Assembly: GCA_016715195.1 (NCBI GenBank)
Contig: JADKBB010000032.1
Location: forward strand, 1-64,000
Length of the DNA: 64,000 nucleotides
Reading direction: 5' to 3'
Origin: Candidatus Villigracilis proximus
GTDB lineage: Bacteria; Chloroflexota; Anaerolineae; Anaerolineales; Villigracilaceae
Positions 43,882-53,027 of the stretch are shown piece by piece. Each line of letters starts with the position of its first letter. Within the stretch, counting starts at the first letter, position 1. The notes beneath the pieces were generated by a model. The model was not told where the DNA came from. It worked only from the letters and a program-made list of their open reading frames with translations, and did not search any database. Position numbers and translations under genes: made by a program.

Positions 43882-44952
43882 ATGAATTATCTACCGAATG
43901 AATCACGTTATCAATCCATGCGCTACAACCGCTCAGGTCGCAGCGGACTTAAACTTCCGGCTGTGTCGCTTGGCTTGTGGCACAACTTCGGCGGCGTGGA
44001 TACATTCAGCAACAGCCGCGCGATGGTCTTGCGTGCTTTTGACCTCGGCATTACGCATTTGGATCTGGCCAATAATTATGGTCCGCCTCCCGGGTCTGCC
44101 GAAGAAACCTTTGGGCAGATCATGGCCAAGGACTTAATGCCTTATCGTGATGAGCTTATCATTTCATCGAAAGCAGGCTATACCATGTGGGACGGCCCAT
44201 ATGGAGATTGGGGCTCACGCAAATATCTGGTTTCCAGTCTCGATCAAAGCTTGAAGCGCATGGGTTTGCAATACGTGGATATTTTCTATCATCACCGCCC
44301 CGATCCTGAAACTCCGCTCGAAGAAACCATGCAGGCACTGGATTACATTGTCCGCAGCGGACGGGCGCTATATGCGGGTATCTCAAATTATCCCGCAGAG
44401 AAAGCCCGCGAAGCGGCCAAGATGTTACGTCAACTGGGAACGCCGTGTTTAATTCACCAGCCTGCCTACAGCATGTTCAATCGCTGGGTGGAAGATGGTC
44501 TGCTCGCCGCATTGAAAGAGGAAGGCGTTGGCTGCATTGCCTTCTCCCCTCTCGCTCAGGGATTGCTGACTGATAAATATCTTGGCGGCGGAATTCCCGA
44601 AGGGTCACGTGCTTCCAAGGCGCATGGCTTTCTCAAGCCTGCAAATATTACCGATGATAAATTAGCAAAAGTTCAAAAGCTAAACGAACTGGCAAAATCA
44701 CGCGAGCAGACTCTGGCTCAAATGGCTTTGGCCTGGGTTCTGCGCCATGAAAATATGACTTCGGTTTTGATCGGTGCGAGCAAAGTGTCACAAATTGACG
44801 ATGCTGTTGGAACTCTAAAACATCTCGATTTCACTTCGTCAGAATTGGAACAGATCGAAGCCAAGTTAATTAAAAAACCGCTTGTTAAACAACCCGGTCT
44901 TTTTTATACTTCGCACTTTTTATTACGTTTATTTACCCGCGCCAGATCTTGA
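43882..44952 (+). CDS. Aldo/keto reductase, YghZ-like
   Basis: The protein has 356 residues. It resembles L-glyceraldehyde-3-phosphate reductase YghZ: MRYNRSGRSGLKLPAVSLGLWHN at the start, the catalytic Asp and Tyr in HLDLANNYGPPPGSAEE, Lys in IISSKAGYTMW, and His in DIFYHHRPD. NADPH-binding ASKVSQI is near the C-terminus. The last 25 residues run through a terminator-like hairpin and overlap the convergent kinase gene by 20 bases; the natural stop may have been lost by a small indel near 44870. The ribosome site TTGGAG precedes the ATG. Confidence 0.9.
   Translation: MNYLPNESRYQSMRYNRSGRSGLKLPAVSLGLWHNFGGVDTFSNSRAMVLRAFDLGITHLDLANNYGPPPGSAEETFGQIMAKDLMPYRDELIISSKAGYTMWDGPYGDWGSRKYLVSSLDQSLKRMGLQYVDIFYHHRPDPETPLEETMQALDYIVRSGRALYAGISNYPAEKAREAAKMLRQLGTPCLIHQPAYSMFNRWVEDGLLAALKEEGVGCIAFSPLAQGLLTDKYLGGGIPEGSRASKAHGFLKPANITDDKLAKVQKLNELAKSREQTLAQMALAWVLRHENMTSVLIGASKVSQIDDAVGTLKHLDFTSSELEQIEAKLIKKPLVKQPGLFYTSHFLLRLFTRARS
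44873..44908 (+). terminator. Terminator-like hairpin inside the 3' end of the reductase frame
   Basis: AAAAAACCGCTTGTT pairs imperfectly with AACAACCCGGTCTTTTTT. Confidence 0.45.
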
Positions 44953-46628
44953 AATCCTTCAAATTTGAACCGCCCAAAAACTCACGGACAATTGAATTGG
45001 CAGGGATCAGACTCACATCCAATGGCAGGAACCATTCGAGGAAGGCCAGTAATCTGCGGGCTTCGATATATTCCGGGGTGCGGTGTGATACCTGACGCAG
45101 CAAAGGTTCAGCCAGCGCCTTCAGCGCGGACAGTTCATACACCAGCGCAGAGTTGAACATCACATCCGCGTTTTCCTGATACGGGAAGATATGCCGCTTC
45201 TCGCCGCGACGGACAGACTCCCAGCGGCTGATGGTTTGCGCGGCGGAATATCCACGCTCACGCGCGTCACGCACAATGCGCCGGATGAGTCTTGTATCTG
45301 TAGTGGAGACTCTGTTGTGGCGATCCAGGTTTAACTGTGTCAGGGCGGAGACATACACTCGAAATGCTGAATCAGCTAAACGGTTAGGAATGAGGCGGGG
45401 GTTTAATCCATGAATGCCTTCGAGGATGAGCGGCTGTCCATCTTTCAATTGGATGAGATCACCCGCTTCTCTCATCCCGGTCTTGAAATTGAATCGCGGC
45501 AATTGGACTTTATCTCCGCTGAGAAGTTTTTCTATATCCTCTGCAAGACGGGCGATATCCAACGCTTCGATGGTTTCAAAATCCGGTTGACCATTTTCAT
45601 CAAGCGGGGTTTTATCGCGATCAATAAAATAATGATCAAGTTCAAGTGGAAATGGTGACACGCCCCGCGCGAGCAATTGAATTGCAAGGCGGCGCGATGA
45701 AGTTGTTTTCCCCGAAGAGGAAGGCCCCGCGATCAGGATGATGCGGGATTTTTTCAGCGCGATCTGTTGTGCAATATCTGCCACGTTTTGTTCGTGCAGC
45801 GCTTCAGAGACCAGCACGATCTCATCTGTGCGGCCTGCTTGGATGGCATCGCTTAATGCGCCTGCGCTATCAATGTTGAGTGTTCCAAGCCAATCGCCAT
45901 ACTGTCGAAATGCGCTGAGCAGTTTTGGATAATCGCCCATCGGCTCCAGTGCGGTAGGCGAATGACGGCGCGGAAACTGCATCAGAAAAGCGCCGTTGAT
46001 TCGCCTTAGGTCAAACCATTTCAAATAACCGGTGGATGGAACCATGTAACCGTGCATGTAATCCATCTGACCGAGAATGCTATACATGGTCAGATAGTCC
46101 TTCTGGCGATGTGTGAGCAGGCGCAGCTTATCTTCATAACCGCGTTTTTTGAAATACTCCATCGCTTCCTGAATGGGAATTTCCTTGCGGATGAAGAGGT
46201 GGTCCTCTTCGATCAACTTGCGCATGTGTGCTTTAAGCAGCTCAAGTTCTTTTTCTGAAAGCATCGTACGCCCTGTGACCTGACAATAAAAACCGCCTGA
46301 TGAAACTGAGTGATCAATATTAAGCAGTCCATCGGGGAATAATTCGGTAAAGGAGGTTTCGAGCAGAAAGACCAGGGAGCGCCGGTAAATACGCGCGCCG
46401 TCCGCCGTATCCATGGTGACAGGCTGACAGTGAGACTCGATCTCGATCGGGAAACTTAATTCGTGAATTTCATTGTTGATGATCGCAGCCACGATGGGCG
46501 CAGGAAAATCATCTTTAACTTTTTTTCAGGAACTCCCCCACTTGTGTGCCGCGCGGACCAGTTAACACGCGGCCATCAGGAAGGTGAAGTTCTACTTCGA
46601 TTCCGGGTTGTGTAATTTTTATGGACAT
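44933..46628 (-). pseudogene. TGS-domain nucleoside (uridine-type) kinase, frame broken at an A7 run
   Basis: The main frame (46492 to 44933, 519 residues) has a threonyl-tRNA-synthetase-like editing segment and a P-loop uridine kinase/phosphoribulokinase domain (ILIAGPSSSGKTTSSRRLA, then LDHYFIDRDKTP and LEGIHGLNPRL). The true N-terminus is upstream: from the ATG at 46628 comes a TGS domain (VELHLPDGRVLTGPRGTQV) that joins the main frame at FLKKVKDDFPAPIVAAI. One surplus base in the run at 46520-46526 breaks the junction. The restored protein has about 565 residues, the usual length for this kinase family, which phosphorylates uridine-like nucleosides or related substrates. Confidence 0.85.
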
Positions 46629-46632
46629 GTTT

Positions 46633-46692
46633 TTTTGAGTCAAAGGTTGAAGGTCGAAGGTCAGGAAGACTTTTGGCTTTCGACTTTTGACA
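46633..46692. repeat. GTCAAAGGTTGAAGGTCGAAGG repeat, overlapping the end of the PanE-like gene
   Basis: Units of the form aaggtcgaagg and its complement ttcgactttt repeat here. The reductase stop codon lies within this block. Confidence 0.6.
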
Positions 46693-47773
46693 ATAATTTC
46701 TCGGGTTGATTGGCGTATTCTTCGAGCGGAATTTCTTTGTTGGTCAACGCCATAAGTGTATCGGTCAACACTTCATTGACGGGTGTTGGAATGCCGCGTG
46801 CTTTTCCTTCGCGGACTACTGCGCCGTGTAAATATTGCACTTCACTTTGACCGCGTCCTCGCGAATTGTACAGGTCAATGTGGAAGGAAGGCATCTTTGC
46901 GCCACGTCCACTGCCTGCGGCACGGGATAGGAATGGCTTGGAAAGCCAAAGCGGCATTTTTGTAGCGAAAGCCAGCAGTTTAACAGGAGTACCGGGCAGA
47001 TCGTACACTTCGAGGTTTTGCGCCTTCATCACAGCCAGACATTCGCTGAGCATCTCAATTTCAAGTTTATATAATTTTTTATTGGCGAATACTTCAGCAG
47101 CGGTCATGTTCAGAATTGCAGAAGTGGGATTGGAAACGAGATTGGTTAACATCTTCGACCACTTCATACTGTGTGGCTCGGGATATAACCGGCAATTAAG
47201 ATATGCGCCATCCATTGCAGTGACAAGTCTTTCAGAGAGCGGATGTCCGGCTGCTATGCCCATGCCGCGCAATTTTTCGAGGATGATATCTCCCGCACCG
47301 CGCCGTCCGATGGCTGTCGTCACTGTGCCGTAGATCACTTTATCCGGGCCGAGAGCCTGCGCAATGGCCTGTTCATTTTCCACGCCATTGGAGAGGCAAA
47401 GCATCGGCGGAAGTTTTTCAGCAAAAGGCTTCATGCTTTCAAGCGCAGAAATCGTATCAAAGGATTTCAAAGCAAAGAGCGCCACGTCAAAGGGGCCAAA
47501 CTTTAAGGCTTCTTCAAGCGACGGTTCAATCCGAAAAGAACGCGGCTCGAGCAGATAGGCATCTTTCGTCTTTCGTCTTTCATCTTTCGTGAGATCGAGG
47601 CGTAATCCATGCTCACGCAATTCACTGACCATCTTTGGCTGCTCTACAAAGACAACATTATGACCGGCAAGAATAAGCGAGCCGCCAAAGTATGTACCGA
47701 TGGCACCTGCGCCGAAGATCAGGATATTTAATTTATCTGCCGTTTTTAAATTCGATATGGGTGATGATTGCAA
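46661..47773 (-). CDS. 2-dehydropantoate 2-reductase family protein (PanE/ApbA-like)
   Basis: The protein has 370 residues. The NADPH-binding motif is LIFGAGAIGTYFGGSLILAG; the ALKSFDT segment and the C-terminal KWSKMLTNLVSNPTSAIL helix, with the catalytic lysine, follow. The family reduces ketopantoate in pantothenate and CoA synthesis, but length and extra loops leave other keto acids possible. TKDERRKTKD is encoded by a CTTTCGTCTTTC-type repeat and the last residues (VESQKSS) by the GGTCGAAGG-type repeat, so repeats have entered the coding sequence in frame. Confidence 0.85.
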   Translation of the reverse strand: MQSSPISNLKTADKLNILIFGAGAIGTYFGGSLILAGHNVVFVEQPKMVSELREHGLRLDLTKDERRKTKDAYLLEPRSFRIEPSLEEALKFGPFDVALFALKSFDTISALESMKPFAEKLPPMLCLSNGVENEQAIAQALGPDKVIYGTVTTAIGRRGAGDIILEKLRGMGIAAGHPLSERLVTAMDGAYLNCRLYPEPHSMKWSKMLTNLVSNPTSAILNMTAAEVFANKKLYKLEIEMLSECLAVMKAQNLEVYDLPGTPVKLLAFATKMPLWLSKPFLSRAAGSGRGAKMPSFHIDLYNSRGRGQSEVQYLHGAVVREGKARGIPTPVNEVLTDTLMALTNKEIPLEEYANQPEKLLSKVESQKSS

Positions 47774-47845
47774 AGTTGCCTCAAGGGAAAGGATGAAGGA
47801 TGAATTACAAAGGCTGAATTATGAATTATGAAGGATGAAATGAAA
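47774..47845. repeat. GGATGAATTATGAAGG-type tandem repeat
   Basis: Units ggatgaa, gaattac, gaattatgaa and ggatgaa follow one another; they are the complement of the units at 345-424 and 40922-40958. Confidence 0.55.
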
Positions 47846-47896
47846 AACCTCTCTCCCAAGAAGTACAGGTATCCCCTTTTCTAGACTTATTTACGC

Positions 47897-48542
47897 CTAA
47901 TCTGCGTTCTTCCAGTGTGAATGATCGTTCAATCTGTCGATCGTCCAGCGGTGTTGGTGGGGGAAATATTTTAGTTGAGCAAAAGCCGTATTGCCAAAGC
48001 GGAAACTTGCGCCAGCCTTGTTCGCCTGCGGAGCTACGCCCAAAACTGCATGCATTACTTGATTCAATAAGCCGCCGTGAGAAACAATCAAATATCTGGC
48101 GGGTTCGCGACGAAGCAATCCATGCAAAGCCTGGCCGGCACGCAGGAATAATTCCCAATCGCCTTCGCCTTTGCCGCCTACAAAATCATAAGGTGTGGTG
48201 AAGATCGGCTGCGGGAATTTTTGGCGCGCTTCGGTGGGAGTCAACCCGGCGTATTCGCCGTTGTCGCGCTCCATCCAAACCGGATCGATCTCAAGAGTCA
48301 AACTCAATTCCTGCGCGATGATCTCGGCGGTCTCCCGCGCACGCAGCAGCGGACTCGCAATCACAAGGTCAAATTTTGCAGAGTCCGACTTTCCATCTTT
48401 CAGCCAGCGCACGCGCCTGCGCGCGGCCGGTATCTGTCAGCGGAAAATCCGCCTGTCCCTGCCAGCGTGATTCAGCATTGCCTACCGATTCGCCGTGGCG
48501 CAGCAATGTAATATGAAAGGGTTGCGGCTTAATCTCAATCAT
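47897..48542 (-). pseudogene. Histidine phosphatase (phosphoglycerate mutase family), frame broken near 48395
   Basis: From the ATG at 48542 the frame encodes ITLLRHGESVGNAESRWQG, the RHGE catalytic signature, and DTGRAQARALAERW. One surplus A then shifts to KSDSAKFDLVIASPLLRARET, which continues to 47897. The second catalytic histidine is in LIVSHGGLLNQ. The restored protein has about 215 residues. Such enzymes use a phosphohistidine and act on sugar phosphates or related esters. The gene starts 7 bases before the 3' end of the glycosyltransferase gene, so it is in the same transcript. Confidence 0.85.
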
Positions 48543-49484
48543 CTTGTTTCTTCCCCTTTATTAAATAAACCGGACGACCTTTGACTTCCTGAAAAATATA
48601 TCCAACATACACGCCGATGAAACCCAACAGGATCATGATGATTCCGCTCGCGATCAGCATGATCGCCATCAACGAACTCCAACCGTCAACAATGCGTTCT
48701 GTATTTCCGGTGAGCCACAAACTGGCGACCCAGATCATTTGCGCGGCGGCCAAAATTAAAAATGCCAGCCCCGAGCTTAATCCGATATATAACGGGGCGA
48801 GTGAAAAAGAGAAGACCGCATCCGATGCCAGGCGGATCATTTTGCCGAGTGAATATTTTGATTTGCCCGCCAGCCGCTCAGGCTCACGATACGGAAGAAT
48901 GACACTGGCATATCCCATCCACGAGATCATGCCGCGCAAAAAGCGATGATATTCGTGCATCGAACGCAAGCCATTCAACGCATCACGCGAGAGCGCACGA
49001 AAATCCGCGGCGCCCTGCATGATCTGGGTTCCGCTGATGATATTGATCAAACGATAAAACATTAGAGGTCACTTTCTTAAAGGTCGCGGCGCCGCCTTCA
49101 TCAATGCGCTGGGTTTGCACAATGTCATAACCCTGCTGAATCAAATTCAACATTTGCGCGATCATCTCCGGCGGATGTTGACCATCGCCGTCCATCGTGA
49201 TCACCACGTCGCCGGTGGCCGCGTCCATGCCGGCTGTCAGCGCGGCTTGATGCCCAAAGTTGCGGCTGAGCTGGAGCAGGGAAATGCCCGGGTCGCCGTC
49301 TGCTATTTTTCGGAGCGTATCCGTTGTCCCGTCGCTTGATCCGTCGTCTACATAGATGAATCGAAAATCATAAGGCAGCGCATCCACCACAGCACGAAGA
49401 TGCGCGTGGGTGCGTTCCACAAGTTCCAGCTTCATTGAAAATGGGAATGACAATATCGACCTTGAGTTTTTGATTGGATGACAT
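48535..49484 (-). pseudogene. Dolichol-phosphate-mannosyltransferase-like GT2 with two membrane helices, two frame breaks
   Basis: From the ATG at 49484 the sequence reads KVDIVIPIFNEAG; after one surplus base it continues as LVERTHAHLRAVVDALPYDF, YVDDGSSDG and ITMDGDGQHPPEMI (the DxD site), and after another (near 49065) as MFYRLINIISGTQIMQGAADFR. Two C-terminal membrane helices (LSSGLAFLILAAAQMIWVA, LIASGIIMILLGFIGVYVGY) are typical of GtrB/ArnC-type enzymes that charge polyprenyl phosphate with a sugar. The restored length is about 316 residues. A TAAAAT box 7 bases before the ATG suggests a leaderless message. Confidence 0.82.
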
Positions 49485-49488
49485 TAAG

Positions 49489-49511
49489 AGGATTTTACCA
49501 TGCGCATCAAA
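49489..49511. repeat. 23-base direct repeat, copy 1, upstream of a GT2 gene
   Basis: AGGATTTTACCATGCGCATC plus AAA is identical to 53005-53027. Read on the minus strand it supplies TGGTAAAAT, an extended -10 box, just before the glycosyltransferase start. Confidence 0.9.
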
Positions 49512-49562
49512 ATCGGACCTCGCGCCTGATTCGCGGCAAAAGGCCTTTTTCGCCGCTCTGAC

Positions 49563-50708
49563 TTAAGCAAAACTAAAATCAAGAATCGCGTCGATGACTT
49601 GTTCCTGCTCACTGCCGGTCAGCGCATTATGAAAAGGCAAACGCACCAGCCGGTCGCTGATATTTTCTGTGATCGGGCAGTCACCCGCTTTATAGCCAAA
49701 ACCCTGTCCCATATCGGAAAGATGCAGCGGCAGATAATGGAAGACGCTGTAAATTCCGCGCTCGCGCAAGTACATGATGAACTTTTGGCGCAATTCGAGA
49801 TTTGGCAGCAGCATATAAAACATGTGATACGCCTGCTCACAATCCGCGGGGACATGCGGCAACTGCACACCGTTTTTCCCAGCCCACTCCTTCAACGCGG
49901 CGTGATACATCTCCCAAACATTTTTGCGGTGACGTTGAATCTTTTCACGCTGTTCAAATTGCGCAAATAAAAATGCCGCGAGAATATCAGAAGGAAGATA
50001 GGACGAACCAATATCAACCCAGGTGTATTTATCCACCTGGCCACGGAAGAAGCGTGAGCGGTTGGTGCCCTTCTCGCGGATAATCTCTGCGCGTTCAGCA
50101 AGGACAGGATCATTAATCAGCAGTGCGCCGCCCTCGCCGCCGCTGGTGAAGTTTTTGGTTTCGTGAAAACTTTGTGAAGCCATCGAGCCAAATGTGCCGA
50201 GAAATTTACCTTTGTATTTACCGAACAAACCATGCGCGTTATCTTCAACCACCGCGATGTTATGCTGATTTGCAATCGCCATGATCGAATCCATGTCGCA
50301 GCCTACGCCGGCATAATGCACAGGGACAATGGCCTTCGTGCGCGGCGTGAGCACGGCTTCGAGTTTTGATTCGTCGAGATTTAATGTATCAGGCCGCACA
50401 TCCACAAAGACCGGTTTTGCGCCGCGCAATACGAAGGCATTCACCGTGGAGACAAACGTAAAATCAGGGATGATGACTTCATCGCCGGGGGCAATATCCA
50501 AAAGAATGGCAGACATTTCCAGCGCGTGCGTGCAGGATGTAGTCAACAGGGCTTTGTTTACGCCAAGTTCGCTCTCCAAAAATGCGTGACATTTTTTGGT
50601 AAAGTCACCATCACCAGAGATATGTCCCGACTCAATGGCCTGACGCATATATTCATATTCGTTGCCCAACGGAACGGGACGGTTAAAATCAACACGTATA
50701 TTTTCCAT
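49563..50708 (-). CDS. wecE: dTDP-4-keto-6-deoxyglucose transaminase-like aminotransferase (WecE/RffA type)
   Basis: This 381-residue PLP enzyme of the DegT family matches the RffA/WecE branch: GHISGDGDFTKKCHAFLE at the start, TTSCTHALEMSAILL, IPDFTFVSTVNAF, VVEDNAHGLFGKYKGK and the PLP lysine in SFHETKNFTSGGEGG. The branch makes dTDP-4-amino-4,6-dideoxygalactose for surface polysaccharides. It lies 2 bases after the methyltransferase stop, in a cluster with glycosyltransferases and WbqC. The precise sugar is inferred from family only. Confidence 0.9.
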   Translation of the reverse strand: MENIRVDFNRPVPLGNEYEYMRQAIESGHISGDGDFTKKCHAFLESELGVNKALLTTSCTHALEMSAILLDIAPGDEVIIPDFTFVSTVNAFVLRGAKPVFVDVRPDTLNLDESKLEAVLTPRTKAIVPVHYAGVGCDMDSIMAIANQHNIAVVEDNAHGLFGKYKGKFLGTFGSMASQSFHETKNFTSGGEGGALLINDPVLAERAEIIREKGTNRSRFFRGQVDKYTWVDIGSSYLPSDILAAFLFAQFEQREKIQRHRKNVWEMYHAALKEWAGKNGVQLPHVPADCEQAYHMFYMLLPNLELRQKFIMYLRERGIYSVFHYLPLHLSDMGQGFGYKAGDCPITENISDRLVRLPFHNALTGSEQEQVIDAILDFSFA

Positions 50709-50710
50709 GA

Positions 50711-51337
50711 TTAGTCTTTGCGGACAATAATGGTGAAATCATACAAACGATAATCGTGCAGCAGCGCAACATTTTTTGCAAAATTGCGTTTGCAATAATC
50801 AAATAAAAAAAGCGGATCGGCGTAATACAGGTCAGGGCGCATCCTATCGGCGTCGGAATATTTGGTGAGAAAATTACTGGAAAATCCGCGGCGGCTTAAT
50901 TTATTGAAATCATTTAACGTTGTGAGTATATATTCCGTCCATGCTTCAAAGTTATTTTCAGCGCGATAGTTAAAGATACCGCTTGAAACTGTATAGTCAC
51001 AGACTGGCAATATTGTTTTATCAAAGGTAAAAATATGCTGTGCCTTTCCTTCATATTTTTTACGGGCGGTTTCAATTGCAGACTCTAAAATATCAAAGCC
51101 AATATACTCGGCGCTGAAACCCTTTGTTTCAATATAATCGGCAAGTGCGCCATAACCACAGCCATAATCAAGAAGCGAAAAAGGGGTGTTGCCTTCTATT
51201 ACTTTCAGTATTTGATCAAAACGAATATTTTGTGATTCTTCGCCATTCCAGTCTGAGCCGCGCGGTGAGGCGCCATGCTCTTGAATACGAGTATCAAAAT
51301 AAGTTTTAATCTGACCTAGATCGGGGAGTTCGGGCAT
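50711..51337 (-). CDS. Class I SAM-dependent methyltransferase of the surface-sugar cluster
   Basis: The protein has 208 residues. The SAM motif is LLDYGCGYGALADYI, followed by YIGFDILESAIETAR and the conserved SSGIFNYRAEN. Its position between WbqC and the WecE-type aminotransferase suggests N- or O-methylation of an amino sugar, or a related polysaccharide step; this is inference. A/T content is higher than in neighbouring genes, which could mean transfer with the cluster. Confidence 0.85.
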   Translation of the reverse strand: MPELPDLGQIKTYFDTRIQEHGASPRGSDWNGEESQNIRFDQILKVIEGNTPFSLLDYGCGYGALADYIETKGFSAEYIGFDILESAIETARKKYEGKAQHIFTFDKTILPVCDYTVSSGIFNYRAENNFEAWTEYILTTLNDFNKLSRRGFSSNFLTKYSDADRMRPDLYYADPLFLFDYCKRNFAKNVALLHDYRLYDFTIIVRKD

Positions 51338-51397
51338 GAGGATTCCTTTAAGGTGTCATTATGCACAAGTATATATTGTACAAAGACAACAAAAATA

Positions 51398-52081
51398 TTA
51401 AATATATTTTACAGCGTCAGCGCCTGTCATAAATAGCAAATCTAAAATACTGACATGCGGCTCAAAAGGCGGGTAAAGCTGCTGGTAATCAGGATAATTG
51501 TATTCGATATAAGACAACGCAATGCCAGCGGAATCAAATTTATCCTGCTCGATGTAATCGCGGGCCGAAGGTCCGCTCAGGTAGTGGGTTGCGCCAACGT
51601 GCTGAAGAATTTGGATCAGACGGCCGGTCTTTTGTCCTTCGATGCCGGCGATCTCTGAAGAACGCATGAAGCGCGTGCGGTCAATGCCGATCTTGCGCGC
51701 GATCTCAATCGTCAACCAGATCGTAAAATCTGACAGGAATTCGTCATGCCGCTCGTAGGCAGAATCAAGCAACGGTGCGAAAGATGCGAAGTGTGGACTC
51801 TTTGCATAGGCAAAGGTCAACGCTTTGAGATGATTCTTCGCCCAGGGCTTGCTCCAATCAATCCGCACATCTTTAATCGCAATGCCTTCCGTCACCCCTT
51901 TGCTATGGACGGGGATGGTCAACCATTGTTTGCCCTGCGCGGTCTTGATCTGATTGCGATTGCGCCAGCCGTGTTTGTCGTATTGCACATCATCGTAAAA
52001 AATAAAAAGGTCAGCTTTTTGGATCTGGTCAAACACGCCGCGCCACGGAATGTAGGAAGGTTGAAGGATCACAACATTCAT
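51398..52081 (-). CDS. WbqC family protein
   Basis: This 227-residue protein begins with the characteristic ILQPSYIPWRGVFDQIQKAD and contains FYDDVQYDKHGWRNRNQI and LTIPVHSK, all hallmarks of the WbqC-like family. Members sit in O-antigen and surface-glycan clusters, where they are linked to amino-sugar modification; the reaction is not firmly known. The start overlaps the stop of the upstream glycosyltransferase by four bases, so they are translationally coupled. Confidence 0.93.
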   Translation of the reverse strand: MNVVILQPSYIPWRGVFDQIQKADLFIFYDDVQYDKHGWRNRNQIKTAQGKQWLTIPVHSKGVTEGIAIKDVRIDWSKPWAKNHLKALTFAYAKSPHFASFAPLLDSAYERHDEFLSDFTIWLTIEIARKIGIDRTRFMRSSEIAGIEGQKTGRLIQILQHVGATHYLSGPSARDYIEQDKFDSAGIALSYIEYNYPDYQQLYPPFEPHVSILDLLFMTGADAVKYI

Positions 52082-52998
52082 TCTTTTTTTGCGCCCGCGC
52101 TTTCCTGAATGACATAAGATGGACGGTCCATGCTGCGATCGAAGATGCGTGCCAGATATTCGCCGAAAATTCCCATCGTAAACATTTGCGCACCGCTAAA
52201 CAAAGCAATGATCGAAGCCAGAAATGGAAAACCCGGCAAACTGCCAAGCGCCAGATATACATAAAAAACATAAACAAAAACACCAAACCCAAAGAGAGTC
52301 ATAAAGAAGCCAATGAAACTTGCAATACGCAATGGCAAAGTACTGTACCCGATCAGGATCAACAGCGCAGCTTTTACCAGTGTTGCAAATTTATAGTTGG
52401 AACTTTCGGCAGGCGCAATATTTACCGGCACATAGGTGAAGCGTGTCGTTCCCCATGAAAGCAAAACATCCAGGATCAGCGTTGGGCTTTGAAAATTGAC
52501 AAAAGCATCGCGCAACTCTGCGCGAAATAAACGAAAAGCAGACATGTGTGTTACAGAGGGAGTGCCCATTACTTTTGCCAAAATTAGTTTGATATATTTC
52601 GTGAGGAAATTACGCACAACTCCTTGCGGTAATTTTTGCGGAGCGCCATATATCACATCAAAACCTTCATTCAACTTCGCAAGCAAAATCGAAATCTCTT
52701 CAGGCGGGTGCTGCAAATCCTGATCCATGGTCACAATCAATTCATATTGCGCGGCACGTACGCCGCACAAGGTTGCATTATGCTGACCATAATTGCGCAT
52801 TAAACGAATCCCACGCGCAAAATCATATTTGCGCGTGAGCTTTTGGATCACATCCCAACTGTTGTCGGGACTGCCATCATTTACAAGGATGACTTCATAG
52901 GAATCAAAAAGTTTTGGCAAAGCCTGAGACAGGCGTTCAAGCAGCGGATCGAGAGTTTTCTCGCCGCGATAAACTGGTACAACCACGGAGCATTTCAT
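52078..52998 (-). CDS. Dolichol-phosphate-type GT2 with two membrane helices
   Basis: The protein has 306 residues. The GT-A core has CSVVVPVYRGEKTL, ILVNDGSPDNSW, RLMRNYGQHNATLCG and the metal site VTMDQDLQHPPEEI. Two membrane helices (IASFIGFFMTLFGFGVFVYV; FPFLASIIALFSGAQMFTM) follow, as in polyprenyl-phosphate glycosyltransferases. It heads the surface-sugar cluster. The ATG at 52998 follows a TAAAAT box by 9 bases and the glpD stop by about 25 bases; no ribosome site is visible. Confidence 0.92.
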   Translation of the reverse strand: MKCSVVVPVYRGEKTLDPLLERLSQALPKLFDSYEVILVNDGSPDNSWDVIQKLTRKYDFARGIRLMRNYGQHNATLCGVRAAQYELIVTMDQDLQHPPEEISILLAKLNEGFDVIYGAPQKLPQGVVRNFLTKYIKLILAKVMGTPSVTHMSAFRLFRAELRDAFVNFQSPTLILDVLLSWGTTRFTYVPVNIAPAESSNYKFATLVKAALLILIGYSTLPLRIASFIGFFMTLFGFGVFVYVFYVYLALGSLPGFPFLASIIALFSGAQMFTMGIFGEYLARIFDRSMDRPSYVIQESAGAKKE

Positions 52999-53004
52999 AC
53001 GGGC

Positions 53005-53027
53005 AGGATTTTACCATGCGCATCAAA
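53005..53027. repeat. 23-base direct repeat, copy 2, overlapping the glpD stop
   Basis: Identical to 49489-49511. On the minus strand the similarity extends about 15 further bases upstream with several mismatches, into the last codons of glpD. It supplies an extended -10 box for the GT2 gene. Confidence 0.9.
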
